Origin: Solanum dulcamara
Taxonomy: Eukaryota > Streptophyta > Magnoliopsida > Solanales > Solanaceae
Length of the DNA: 64,000 bases
Assembly (NCBI RefSeq): GCF_947179165.1
Contig: NC_077239.1
Span: forward strand, 64,765,134 to 64,829,133
Direction: 5' to 3'
Shown: positions 37,462 to 59,287 of the stretch, one piece after another
Position numbering within the stretch: position 1 is the stretch's first letter
How the letters are laid out: each line of letters opens with the position of its first letter
Made by a program: the position numbers and the translations under genes
The notes under the pieces: generated by a model
What the model was told of the DNA's origin: nothing
Database searches by the model: none
Seen by the model: the letters and a program-made list of their open reading frames with translations, nothing else

Positions 37462-37995
37462 TTTCAGTGATCCTTCCTTTTCAATATTGATAGAAAAGTT
37501 GAAGGTAGTAGGCGAGTTATGGCGGATGGGGAGAGAGTGGGTGTTCTTTATTGCGATAATTGTGGTTTGCTTATTCCATTTAAGGTTATAGACGTGGAGG
37601 AAGAGTGAGATGGGATCTTGTTGTGTAAAAGATAGGTAAGGGTATATTGGTGCACCCTTTTGGTAGGAGTTAATGCAAATGTGGATGTAGAGGTGCTAAG
37701 GTAGACATGAAAGTTCTTAACCGATGCTGACTCCAAAGGAACCATAAAATGGTTAAAATGGTGGGCTTGAATGTGTGGTTGTATATATGTGAGTTATTGT
37801 AGTAAGCTATGGGTGACTTCTTATTAAGGGTTTCAAGTAAGTGCATTAGAGTGGTTATAGAGCTAGGCTTGAATATGATGTGGATGGCATGTGGTTGAAT
37901 GCACGGTGCATTAGATGTTTTAGTAGGCCAGCAGTAGGGGATCAATGTTTTTGGATTGGGAACAACAATGAAGTTCATGCTAACTCTTGTCGCCA
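37462..37995 (+). other. Inserted segment of unknown origin in copy H
   Basis: 37462-37925 is homologous to 32290-32757 of copy G, including GAAGGTAGTAGG, GTAAAAGATAGGTAAG and GGTTATAGAGCTAGGCTTGA. From 37926 the sequence continues (AGTAGGCCAGCAGTAGGGG...) where G returns to integrase, so H may keep more of the original captured piece. A 108-codon minus-strand frame (37996-37670) starts MATRVSMNFIVV and resembles nothing I know. Confidence 0.55.
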
Positions 37996-38209
37996 ATGGG
38001 TTTTAAGTGTGGAGTTTCTGATAGGATAAGAAAGAGAAGAAGAGATGAAGAGGATAGAGACAAAAAGTATGGCTTCTCCGTGAGATTTCGGGCGACTTGC
38101 CTTTACTACCGCTCTTAGATCTTTTGGTGGTAAAAGGGAGGAGGGGTAGGGTTAGATGCATTTTTGCATTGGCTTATTTTTTGTGCTTTTAAGCCAAAAT
38201 AGTTTTTAA

Positions 38210-38365
38210 ACAATTTTATGGTGTTTGGATAAAATTAAAAAAAGTATTTTTAAATACTTATTTTAAGTTAAAATAACAAAAATAAGTCATAAATTAAAAT
38301 CCTAATTACTTCTAACTTTTGACTTATAAGCTAAGTGTAAATTATAAGTCCATCCAAATAAATTC
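38210..38365. mobile_element. MITE-like remnant
   Basis: TGTTTGGAT near 38222 faces ATCCAAATA near 38353, with ACTTATTTTAAG and CTTTTGACTTATAAGC motifs between. This is typical of small Solanaceae inverted-repeat elements. No target-site duplication was resolved. The rest of 37996-38571 shows nothing coding. Confidence 0.4.
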
Positions 38366-38571
38366 TAAATTATGAGTCTAAAATCAAGGAACGGTCTATC
38401 TCTCTAAATTGTTGTTTTTTTTTTGAAAAATCTTGTTATGTTAGATAATTAGGTATAAATACTCATATTAGTGATATTTAGGAGTCCTAAAGCGATTATT
38501 AGAGTAAAATTCTATGTTTTCTTTCTCAAGAAAGTGATGAAACAATATTTTCGAAAAATACTTTTCCAGAA

Positions 38572-39192
38572 GGGAAAATTACGCCTAATAGACCAATTAT
38601 GAAACTATTTATCCAAATTGAACTCAATCCAAACTATTTATCCTTAATAAATTCATGGCCCAAAATATTTACCCTCTTACCCCACTTTTTTTCTTTTTAA
38701 TTTCGCGCAGGACGTCATGCGACATCAGCATCACTGCTCTTCCTTCTTGATACCATCAGAGTATATATATACACTCTCATGGTATCAAACGTGTATTTAT
38801 GCCAGTGTATCTTCCCTTGTTCCTCTTTGATACCATCAGAGTATATTATGCTTCGATGGTATCAAATAATTTACCAAATAGTTTCTTCTGGATACCATCA
38901 GAGTATATTATACTCTGATGGTATCAAGAAGGAAGAGACAGTGCTTCAGCGAAACTATTTGATACAATCAGAGTATATTATACTCTGATGGTATCAAGAA
39001 GGAAGAGACAGTGTTTCAGCGAAACTATTTGATACAATCAGAGTATATTATATACTCTCATGGTATCAAATGTGCGAGATAGTTAAAAACAAGGGGTATG
39101 AAAGTAATGGATATCCAATGGTAAAGTTGAGAGGATCAGAGGGATAAAAACCAATAGTTTCCTTTTTTTGAAAGTATAACAATAATTATCCC
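38572..39192. mobile_element. MULE-type MITE with perfect 9-bp TSD
   Basis: The element begins GGGAAAATTACG and ends CAATAATTATCCC, so its terminal inverted repeat is GGGA(A/T)AATTA. It is flanked by identical 9-bp repeats TTTCCAGAA at 38563-38571 and 39193-39201. A 9-bp duplication and this kind of terminus fit non-autonomous Mutator-like elements. It encodes nothing and its core is the palindrome array. Confidence 0.85.
38749..39067. repeat. Array of five 35-38-bp palindromes
   Basis: Copies lie at 38749-38786, 38829-38863, 38891-38925, 38961-38995 and 39031-39067. The third is a perfect palindrome of 17-nt arms (GATACCATCAGAGTATA) around one T. The last three are spaced exactly 70 nt apart inside a direct repeat containing GAAGGAAGAGACAGTG. 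Upstream of the first copy, CACTGCTCTTCCTTC is the inverted form of that spacer. Each copy can fold to a stable hairpin and the whole array into larger ones. Confidence 0.92.
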
Positions 39193-39201
39193 TTTCCAGA
39201 A

Positions 39202-40075
39202 AGGACACACTTTTGAATATATGTTTTTAAGAAAATACTTTTTGTGTTTTGTGAAAAGTGGAAAATAATTTTGCAAAAAAAACAAAAAATTATAATAATA
39301 GTAGCAAATCGAATAGCACTTTAATGAAACTCGACATTAAAGATTGACATCGATGTTTAAGCTTTAATTAAAACAATCATATAAAGAGTCGAAGATAATT
39401 GACTAATTGTGAAGAGAATCAACTTCAAACATTTTGTAGAAAATTGTTCCAGCAGAATATTATCCGACAATGAACACAAGAAAATAACTTATTTTTGAAG
39501 AAGAAAAAAAAGAACAGTTTTTCAAAATATTATGATAGTAGACACATATGAGATCATAATTATTCAGTTGCCATGAAATTCGATAAGTGCTTAGTTAAGC
39601 GGTTTTTGCTCCTCAATGATCTCTGTGAATCGAAACCCTCCATAAATCCCTGTTTTCGTGACATCAAAAGGTGATCCAATAAAATTATTGGGGCAATATT
39701 TTCACATGGAGAACTTGCTCAGTTAGTGAGCAACAACACCTCAGTTTGTAGGTAGAAAATCGAACGCATACAACAGTTATGTCTCAATCTCAAGCAAATT
39801 GACAGTACCATAAAAGAAAAATAGACTAGTAAGTAGTTCGATCCAATATTGGACTAGAGAAACAGTTAATTTGACAACATATACAACAAGGAGTATCTCG
39901 TTTATCTTTCCTGTCTGTATTAAAATGAATGTGAGATCACCAAAATTAGAAGGCTTAGTCCACTCTTTCCATGGGGATATAGCAGCAATATCAAACTCCT
40001 AATCTACACCAGAGAACCGTCTTTTGTTTGCCAAATAGCAACGGCCTTTGGCACTGTACATTTGACAAAAACACT
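39202..40075 (-). other. 3' flank and probable 3' UTR of the ALE2-like gene
   Basis: Non-coding DNA between the MITE and the stop codon of the kinase gene. The 3' UTR should occupy its right part, but I see no canonical AATAAA on the minus strand close to the stop, so the polyadenylation site is unassigned. Confidence 0.45.
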
Positions 40076-50753
<10,678 letters not shown>

Positions 50754-51200
50754 CTTCTCTCTCTAAATCGCAATTCCCAAACACCATTCTCAGTATCAAA
50801 GCATTCTTGTCTAGGGTTCTACTAAAGCTTTCAACGAAAACACCCAACTCCATCAACTGAACTCCCTTCACTCAAATCCAAAGATTGCATCTCTACAAAC
50901 AATGCAGCTCCCCAACCAATCATTCAATCAATGCTCTTAACTTTACAGATCCATAAAATACGCCAAACAAGTACCACCACTGATGCACAAAGAACAACTA
51001 CTTATAAACGACAAATGATAGATCTCCGCCAAGAATTCAGCTCAGATACAGACAAACAGAGAGAGAGAGAGAGAGAGAAAAGAGAGAGAGAGAGAGTGGA
51101 AGGTGAGGGAGTGAGTGGGTGGCTTTATTACCGGTGTAGCCACCAGCACACTTGCTTTCGCTAATTGATGATTGTCTCGTACACGGCCCACCTCTGCGCG
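50754..51200 (-). promoter_or_regulatory. ALE2: ALE2 5' leader with pyrimidine tract
   Basis: Upstream of the start codon. On the transcribed strand it contains a long CT repeat, the complement of the GA run at 51058-51097. It contains upstream ATGs, the one at 50871 opening an out-of-frame reading frame that overlaps the main start. The transcription start is not shown by the sequence, so the leader extent is inferred. Confidence 0.5.
51058..51097. repeat. (GA)n microsatellite
   Basis: An interrupted GA run (AGAGAG with an AAAAG break) near the 5' end of the kinase gene. Confidence 0.9.
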
Positions 51201-51202
51201 TG

Positions 51203-51220
51203 TTATACACGTATTTATTT
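51203..51220 (-). promoter_or_regulatory. ALE2: Candidate TATA region of the ALE2-like gene
   Basis: The minus strand reads AAATAAATACGTGTATAAC. It offers two TATA-like cores around an ACGTG motif, about 450 nt upstream of the start codon and just above the CT-rich leader. Positional inference only. Confidence 0.3.
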
Positions 51221-51239
51221 TCCTTATTTTTATTTTCAT

Positions 51240-53634
51240 GTTCCCGCGTAAATTAGGATTTTTTTGACGACCTCTCAGTCAAATATTGTCGTACCTCTGA
51301 CGTATGGACTAAAAATCTGTCTTTTCCCACCTTGGTCCCACATTATTACACCCACTAGTGAAACTATCAACGTTTCGCACAATTATACTATATTGCATTA
51401 TTTATATATAAAAATTTATATCATAGTTTCTTATTTTAAACGAAGCATTATGTAATATTTATATTTAAGTTAGTATTAGATAATATAATATAGATATTAG
51501 TCTTTATTTTGGACATAATAATTCATTCATTTTTTTTCAATATGTAAAATAGAAATTCTTTATTTTTTAAAAAAAAAATACAAACCATTCATACGTACAT
51601 AATAAAATCACTTCTCCATTCATTTTCAATATTGATCTTGAAATATCGGAGCAGCAAGATGTTGAGGTGTCCAATTACACTAATGGGTTCATTTCACGAT
51701 AATCTTCGATATTTTCTTTAGGAATGTGCTGAGCTTGAGGAGTATACTACTGAAGGAATGCCGCCATATCGAGAAATAGAATTGATTAATCATAATTGAA
51801 CGCTATACAATTTCGAAAAGAAGGAGCTTTGCTGTCGAGACCTTCAACATAGGTCATCAAAAGGATCTCGGAGACCCACCAAAGTACGAAAGCCATTTTA
51901 AAATATATATATATATAAGTGGTAGAGTAAATGAAATAATTAGAGGTTATATTTTGAAATAATAATCTATTGTATTTAGTTGAAAATATTATTTTACAAA
52001 AGGAGTTATGAATATTATTTAAGAGTAGAAGTTATAAAGAAGATAAAGAAATATGAGTTACTGACAACTTGAATGTATAATATTATTAGATAGCAAATAC
52101 ATTAATCATTATGCATTGATTTCATTTGTTAAATTTTTTTTTAAAAAAAAAAACATAAAAAATAAGGGAGGAAACTGAATAACCCAAAAAAGGGGTAAAC
52201 GATTTATCTGCATAAGAGGTGTTATATGACTATTTCAAAAATCACAATTTAATAATACATAGACATAAATTTCCATAGTTATGTAGTTAAGATATAAAAA
52301 ATAAAAATAACCTACTCTATTACATTTATAATATAATAAAAATAAAAAAAATTATAAATACATTTCAACCACAAAAGAATGGCTACAAATATAAAATTGT
52401 TACATACATAAAAGAATAAACAATGATAATATAGAATAAATTGTTTTATTTTAATTTTCTTTGTGAGAAAAATAAAAATAAAATTCATCATCATAATTCT
52501 TTTAATTGATAAGATAATTATATAAATTATAATTCATAATAAAAATAGGATCGTAATAGGTTAAATGAGTGGTGTTGTCAATAAGTGTAGCTAAATTTAT
52601 TACTATTACGAGCTAAAGTAAAAAAATCTCTAGCCAAAATAAATTATAATTATGCTTCAAAAAGTTTTCTTCTAGATCTTCCTTTACAAATAGATCCATC
52701 ACCGTGTTTCGCTCCTTAAAGTTATGTCGAAGTCTTCATCATATGCTACTATTTAAAGAATTTTTTAAAATATAATTATGAATAAATAAAATAAATTATT
52801 AAATGATAACAACATAAAAGAAATATATACAATTGTTAATAGAATAGTAGTTCAATTTTATATATGACTTTGTTTCTTATTTCTTTATCGTTTTGATTCC
52901 CTTTCTCATTGAAAATTAAATATATATATATATATATATATATATCGTCATATATAATGAAGTCACTCTAACATCATCAAATTAAACCATATTCAATCAA
53001 ATCAATGACAAAAAAAATCTTGATGTGGAATTAGTGTTTGTCTTTTTAAATTAAAGATTGCAAATAAAAAAAAACTTGGCATTACCTACTATAATTTCAA
53101 TAAGAATTTAAGGTTATAAAAATAATAATACTAAATGTATAATTGCAATAGAGAAAAAGGGATAACTATATTAGACATATCAAATCACTTTACCTCGTGA
53201 AATTGAACTATGCATCTATAATCTAACAATCTTCATTATAGATCTATCTCCTGCAAAATCAAATCAAAGAAGACAAAAAAATGACCAATCAAAAAGATAA
53301 AAGATGAAGCATAAGGAGAAATGAAAATAAAATAATCATTATATAAGTCTCAAAATAGATTTTTATAAGAGTGATTATAAGGTGTCATCAATTTGTATAT
53401 TAAATTATTCGAGGGTTATGAATATGAAATGTTAGGAATTATGGACATTACTAATATTACTTAAGAGTAGAATATATGTATCAAGGAGATGATTTTATAA
53501 AATAAAATAATTGAAAGAAATGAGAGAAAAAAAAGGCAAAAAAAAGAGAAAAAAGATAAATATGAATGAAGTCCGTAGAGAGGTTCACCCTGTCTATGAT
53601 CCTCCTTTATATTATTATTATTATTATTATTATT

Positions 53635-53669
<35 letters not shown>

Positions 53670-53700
53670 TGTCAATATAACCATTTTTAGTATAAATATT
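51240..53700. other. AT-rich intergenic DNA
   Basis: I see no gene. It contains an AT run at about 52920-52945 and TTA-type trinucleotide repeats at 53608-53662. A short frame around 51725-51795 (ECAELEEYTTEGMPPYREIE) is protein-like but isolated and unrecognised. Confidence 0.6.
53608..53662. repeat. (TTA)n microsatellite
   Basis: About 18 ATT/TTA units with one interruption. Confidence 0.9.
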
Positions 53701-54188
53701 AAAGTGCACAAGTAATCCCTTACACTATAATCATAATCGAAATTCTAGCGACATATTTAAATTTAGCTAGAGTCTCATTACCCCCAAAATTATTTAAATG
53801 GAAAATATGCAAACTAAATGATGATGTGGCATAAAGCTTAGACACATGTTCTATTTTAATTGGTCTATTTACAATTAGTTAAAACACATAATTATTGACA
53901 TTTAAATTTATATATAATTAATTATTTTTATTTCTTTCTTTATACATATTTGTTTTCCTCCTCACTTGAAGCTTTTTATTTTTTTCTCTTTCATTAGTTT
54001 CTTATCTTTTCATTTTTAATTATTTCAGAAAAAATATGTATTTTTAAAAATAATAATAATAATATATTATTTTTTTTAAATCCTTTAATTTTAAAGTTTT
54101 AAATCTTTTTATGTTTAATTTGATTTTCTTCAACTATTTTAATATCCGTTCAAAATTAACTTATTTTAAATACAAGACATTTAAAATT

Positions 54189-55019
54189 CAGAAAATGGTC
54201 AAATATATCCATGTACTATTGAAAATAGTTTAAATATACCCTCTCATTATATTTTGGTACAAATTAACCCTTAATTTTAACGGAAGAACACTTGAAAAGC
54301 TCAAACTTAAATAACTCATTCCCAATTTTAAATATCTGATTTTTTTAGGAATAAATAAAATTTCAAGTACTAATTTGAGTTTTTTCTTAGAAATGACAAT
54401 ATAGAATGCATTGCATAATTTTAAGTACTAATACATGAAATTTCTAATTACTAATCTGAGTCTTTTTTTCTTACAAAATGATAAGGCAAAAAATGCTGCA
54501 AAATTTTAAAAAATTTATTCACATCTCTTATTAATGTATCTATATTAATATGATATAAAATATAGATGCAAAATTTCTTTAGCCAAGATATACACTGTTA
54601 GCCTGTCAAAATTTATCAAACGTTATTCAAAATATTGATTAAATAACATACATAAATTATAATATAATCATCCCAGTAATAAAACAGTCATGATAATTGA
54701 AAATGTAAACTCCCGTTAAACTTAATTTTTTTTACAGAAGTGACACATCTCACCTTTTTATTTTTAAAATATAAATAACTTTTGACAAAAAAACAAATGA
54801 AGATTTAGGGTTATATATAAAATTGGGAATGAGTTATTTAATTTTGAGCTTTTCAAGTATTCTTCTGTTAAAATTAATGGCGAATTTGTACCAAAATATA
54901 ATGAGAGGGTATATTTGAACCAAAAGTATAATATGAGGAGTATATTTAGCTGAAAAATATAAAGAATGGTATATTTAAACTATTTTCGATAGTACAAAGG
55001 TATATTTGACCCTTTTCCA
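54189..55019. mobile_element. Inner MULE-like foldback element
   Basis: The terminal repeats exceed 130 bp: AGAAAATGGTCAAATATATC on the left and the complement of GTATATTTGACCCTTTTCC on the right, continuing through TTTTGGTACAAATT and TTGAAAAGCTCAAA. The flanks TTTAAAATT and TTTGGAATT match at 7 of 9 bases, fitting a decayed 9-bp duplication. Confidence 0.75.
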
Positions 55020-55080
55020 TTTGGAATTAAATCACAAGGAAAGACAAAGAAAATAAAAGGAATAAATATTATCAATAGAA

Positions 55081-55084
<4 letters not shown>

Positions 55085-55116
<32 letters not shown>

Positions 55117-55132
55117 GAGAGAGAGAGAGAGA
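55085..55132. repeat. (GA)n microsatellite
   Basis: A GA run with one GGAA interruption, inside the outer inverted-repeat element. Confidence 0.9.
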
Positions 55133-55505
55133 ATGAATGAAGGTAAAAAAAATATTTAAAAAAAGGTTTAAATACAAGGCATTTTTTTAAAAAAAAATTA
55201 TGTGTATTAACCTAGTTTAAATACAAGATAAAAAAATAAGAAGATATTTTATATATTATTTTTAAAAAAAAATTACACACGTGGCAATGTGTGTAATACA
55301 CCTGGCCAACTTTACCTGGTTGAAGGTGCCACATTAGCATAAAAGGTGCACGAAAATATAGAAAAATTGAGATCGGTGGTAATAGGACTCGAGTTAAGTT
55401 AAAGTGTGTCGTTGATATTTCGGTTATAGTTTATGGGGATACTTATGTCTTATCCCTTTGTTATAATGAAACTATTTTTTTAACATTTGTTTGTACAAGT
55501 AGTTT

Positions 55506-55507
<2 letters not shown>

Positions 55508-55538
<31 letters not shown>

Positions 55539-55540
55539 AT
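55508..55540. repeat. (TA)n(TG)n compound microsatellite
   Basis: TA repeats pass directly into TG repeats. Confidence 0.85.
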
Positions 55541-55748
55541 TTAAAAAAATGCTAAAAGGGGACACCCGAGAGTAGAATGAAGGATAAAGAATTTTAGTAT
55601 TTCTTAATTATAATATTTTAATCATAAAGAGATGGAGATTGAATTAGAATATTTAAAAAAATTAAGATAAAAATAAAAAAGATTAAAGAAAAATCTAATA
55701 AACCAAAAATCCATCCAACTCATTTCAAACCCTCGATTCTCTCTCTCA

Positions 55749-55880
55749 GGGGTCGTTTGGTACGAAGAAAAGTTATGCAGAGATTAGTAATACATGGATT
55801 AATAATGCAAAATATATATTTTTATCAAGTATTTGGTTCATTGTGTTAAAATCTAGATATATCATGTATTTTGTTTGATT
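55749..55880. mobile_element. Left end of a MITE related to 48121
   Basis: GGGGTCGTTTGGTACGAAG opens a block (GATTAGTAATACATGGATTA, then GTATTTGGTTCATTGTG) parallel to the intron 4 MITE. No matching right terminus was seen, so it is truncated. Confidence 0.45.
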
Positions 55881-56614
55881 TAAAATTCTACAAAATATTT
55901 CTTTATGATTATGCCCTTATGGAGACCCATCCATCTTTGCAGCGCTTTTTTATTCATTTTGATATTCCACTTGAATTATTTGAGGTTAAATAATTGTCAT
56001 CTTAATAAATTGATCACTCACAAAATGTCAATTTTTAATTTTAAAAGATAGACTATCTACTTTTAAAATCGAGAAGGCAGTAAGCAATTGTAAAATCAAA
56101 TTAATCATCTATATTTACACATAAAAATTACAAGTTGTAGTTCTAATATGTATGCAACTTTTTAAATTGTTCAAAATACAAATAATCAGAAAACCACATA
56201 TATATCTACAAATAATACATTCAATTAAGATCACAAACGTCATGTGGTCATATATTTATTTTTTTAATTAGTAAATGTTAAACAACTCACATTTAAAACA
56301 TTGTATTGATTTGTATTGGATTTTATTTAGCAGCAGACAACTCTCTCTAAATAATAAAATATATAAGCTAATTTATTTAAATAAATTTACTAGTACAAAT
56401 ATAAAACATAAAACCAAGAAAATCAACAAAATGATTAAAAGAATTTTCTTTACAATTATCCCCTTGAATTTTTGTATCAGGACGCACATGATGCATCCGA
56501 AAGTGACCAAAAAGAAGGAATTTTGGATAATTTTAAAAAAATTACGAATAAAGTGTAATTGGAAAAAATCACTATGAAATTTAGATAAAATTTACTAAAT
56601 TAAACCTTAAATGG
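55881..56614. other. AT-rich intergenic DNA
   Basis: No gene, RNA or clear repeat recognised. One 100-codon open frame (56275-56577) is Lys/Ile/Asn-rich as expected from AT bias and resembles no family. Confidence 0.6.
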
Positions 56615-56643
56615 CAAAGAGAGAGAGAGAGAGAGAGAGAGAA
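56615..56643. repeat. (GA)n microsatellite
   Basis: About 14 GA units just outside the nested inverted-repeat set. Confidence 0.9.
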
Positions 56644-56978
56644 GTAATAGTAATTTCTTTTAATAACTTTTGGGTGAAAATCATTTATACCTTCAACTTT
56701 ACTTTGAAAATCAAACCCCCCTCAATTTTGAGAGAATAATCATTCTTCCCCCTTTTCCCCTAATTGACTTTTGGCGGAATGACCCCTGTACTTGATTTCA
56801 TTTGTCAGTTGAACCTTCTTACTTATCACTTTGTCAACTAAACCCTTAAACCCATCAGAACACAATATTTTAAGCCCTTTTCTCCTCCAATCAGTGCGTA
56901 TGTAATAAACTCGATGACACATGGAATTCCACGTTATTTTTAATGTCCCCATAAGAAATTAAGTCTTAAAAAAATAAA

Positions 56979-58044
56979 GAGAAAAGACATAAAGTCACCA
57001 TTGAAGTTGTTCCATTTTTTCAAAAAGACAACTTAACTTTGCGGGTGTCATATGATCCCCCTAAACAATTTTAAAGTAATACTATTGCCTCATTTTTTTA
57101 TCAGCCCTACTTTTAAAAACAAAAAGCGATGTCACACACCAGTTATTACGTGACACATGTTAATTTAAATTAAAACATATTTTTTTTTAATTTTTAGTTT
57201 TTCTTTATTCTTTTTTCTCTCTCTTACTTTTTGACTTTTTTCCACCCTATCCATCCCACGTTCCAACCCCTCTCCTAATTTTCTTTCTTTCTTCTTCTTC
57301 ACCTCCACCTCACCCCCACCCCCACATTTAAGCCCTCCTCTATTTTTTTTCTATTTTTTCTTCTTCAATCAAATATCGTTATTCTTAATGACACATTAAT
57401 TAAGAAGGTCACAATAATTAATATTATAGATAAAAAAATAGTGAAGTAGATCATAAAATTTGTTGTCTTAAAATAGATTTTCGTCGGATAAAATGATAAC
57501 TAGTAATGATCATCTCCCTCTTCATTTTTTTCTTTGACTTTTATTATCTTTTCATCATCTTTATCAAAAAAATTAAACACCAACAAAGAAATTTATCGCC
57601 AATGTAGTGCAAAAAAATCTTTTTATCACCGAAAAAGTTTTTTCACCGGATAAAATGGTGATCAATAGTAACATCTTTCTCTTTATTTTTTCTTGTCATT
57701 TTTATTAACTTTTCATCATTCCTATTAAAAAAATAAATATGACGACGAAAATCGCTATCAACGCATTGAAGAAGACAGGAAAAACAAAGAATTCAATAGA
57801 AAATAAAAATTAAAAAAGGAAAGAAAAATAAAAATAAAAAAATAATGAAATGATTGGTTCTGGAAAGAAAAAAAAGTTGTTGACGCGCGTCAGCTGCGTG
57901 TTCACAAATGTGGGCCAAATTGGGTTAAAATAATCTATTTACAAAGGTATTAAATAGTTTTGTGGGGTAATAAGACACACGCAAAGTTAAGGTTCTTTTT
58001 GGAAAAAGGGGACAACTTCAGTTGTGCCTTTATGTCTTTTTCTC
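56979..58044. mobile_element. Innermost nested MITE
   Basis: It starts GAGAAAAGACATAAAGTCAC and ends GTGCCTTTATGTCTTTTTCTC. The inverted homology runs about 110 bp (GAAGTTGTTCC, AACTTTGCGGGTGT). The flanks AAAAATAAA and AAAAAGAAA match at 8 of 9 bases. The core 57478-57780 holds two diverged direct copies of a block with GGATAAAATG and TTTTCATCAT. Confidence 0.75.
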
Positions 58045-58379
58045 AAAAAGAAAATAGATCAATTTTGTAATTTCTGAAAATTTTCAAATTGTCATCTTCT
58101 TCATATTTAGTCACAAATTGAGCGTCAAATTCATACCTAATTGATAAAAAAAAAATCGATTTAACTTGTAAATTCAACTATAAGTTCACCAACACAAATC
58201 CAATGAACCCCAATCAATTTTTTTAATTAACTTTACAAATTCACTAGACCTATTTGTTATTTTTCAAGCTTATCAATGAAATTTTAAAATTTTCAATACT
58301 CACCCTTCACATTATTCACATCTCCTCTTTGAAACCAACTAACAGAATAATGACTTCAGTGATTTTTAAACCTAAAAAA

Positions 58380-58640
58380 ATAAAAATTTCAGAAGGGATG
58401 GGGGTGGGGGTGGACATAATGAAGGGATGAGAGATGATTGATTTGTATCAAAAAAATAAGAATGGAATTCAGAAGAAGAAGAGGACGAGAAGTGTGGATG
58501 TGATGGATAAATTGGATGATTAAGAAAAGAAAGAGCTAGAGAAAGAAGAAAGTTGGGGTTGGGGTGAGGGGCGAAGGAGAGAGGGGCCGGTGGAGAGGAA
58601 GAAAGTTGTGGGTGCGTGGGTGGGGGAGGGTTAAAGAAGA
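58380..58640. other. Purine-rich plus-strand tract
   Basis: About 250 bp with long G/A runs on the plus strand (GATGGGGGTGGGGGTGG, GAAGAAGAAGAGGACGAG, GGTGGAGAGGAAGAAAG). The open frames it creates on either strand are low-complexity and not taken as genes. Confidence 0.5.
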
Positions 58641-59287
58641 TGTTTTTTTTAATCAATTTTTTTTTAAAATTAATTTTTTAAAAGTAAAATATTGTTCTAA
58701 CTCGCTTTCAAATGCATGTAATCATACATATTTCCAACTTAGCAATATGAACGCCATATAAGTTCGGTCAATGATCAAAGAGGTTTAAAATATTATGTTC
58801 TGATGAGTTTAACAGTTTAGTTGGCAAACTGATGAATAGGAGGGTTCAACTCATAAACGAAATCTTGACTTTTTAAATGTCCATTCTACCCTTAGATTAG
58901 CAATTTTTATCTTTGTTATTTTCTATATTTCATTAAAATCATAATATTTTCATTTAATTTATATAAAGAAATCTTCATATAAAAAATATAAATTTCTTCC
59001 AAAAAAGAAAAGTGAGAAATATTAATGTCATTTTTAATGAAATAGATGAATAAAATAAATATATATTTTTATTAATTTTAATGAAATTTATAATGTAATA
59101 ACCTTAAAAACATATTTCGATGCAAGTAATATAAAAATAAAAATATTTCATAACAATTTTTCAAAAAAAGTTATCTATTTATATTGTAAATAAATTTAAA
59201 TTTTAAAAATATTTCATTAATGACAAGGAAAATTCATTTATCTACATAAATACTAGAGAATAAGAGATACACATTACACATAAACAT

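Larger units (their letters stand above)
53705..55465. mobile_element. Outer inverted-repeat element (1.76 kb)
   Basis: 53707-53850 is inverted relative to 55315-55460: TATAATCATAATCGAAAT...CGACATA pairs with the complement of TGTGTCGTTGATATTTCGG, and TAGAGTCTCATTACC pairs with the complement of GGTAATAGGACTCGAG. It is a non-coding long-TIR element of the kind common in Solanaceae and encloses a second one. The ends are approximate. Confidence 0.65.
56762..58885. mobile_element. Middle nested inverted-repeat element
   Basis: 56790-56885 (GATTTCATTTGTCAGTTGAACC, CCATCAGAACACAATATTTT) is inverted relative to 58785-58875 (AAAATATTATGTTCTGATGA, GGTTCAACTCATAAACGAAATC). The exact ends were not resolved. 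Confidence 0.65.

Noticed and set aside
37500..37600. Inserted segment of copies G/H as a BAHD acyltransferase piece
   Set aside because: The plus-strand residues MADGERVGVLYCDN vaguely recall the region after the AGR motif of BAHD enzymes, but no HxxxD or DFGWG motif follows and copy G breaks the frame. Too weak to call.
37670..37996. 108-codon minus-strand frame as a gene
   Set aside because: It is not preserved in the homologous segment of copy G and has no recognisable domain.
38749..39067. CRISPR-like array
   Set aside because: The units are palindromes with related, not unique, spacers in plant DNA inside a MITE.
51720..51800. Protein-like stretch in intergenic DNA
   Set aside because: ECAELEEYTTEGMPPYREIE is readable for about 25 codons only, with no flanking exon signals or family match.
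56275..56577. 100-codon plus-strand open frame
   Set aside because: Lys/Ile/Asn-rich composition expected from AT bias, no motif, and no neighbouring signal.
58372..58761. Overlapping frames on both strands in the purine-rich tract
   Set aside because: Pro/Ser-rich on one strand and Gly/Arg-rich on the other, a result of the polypurine composition inside a MITE nest.
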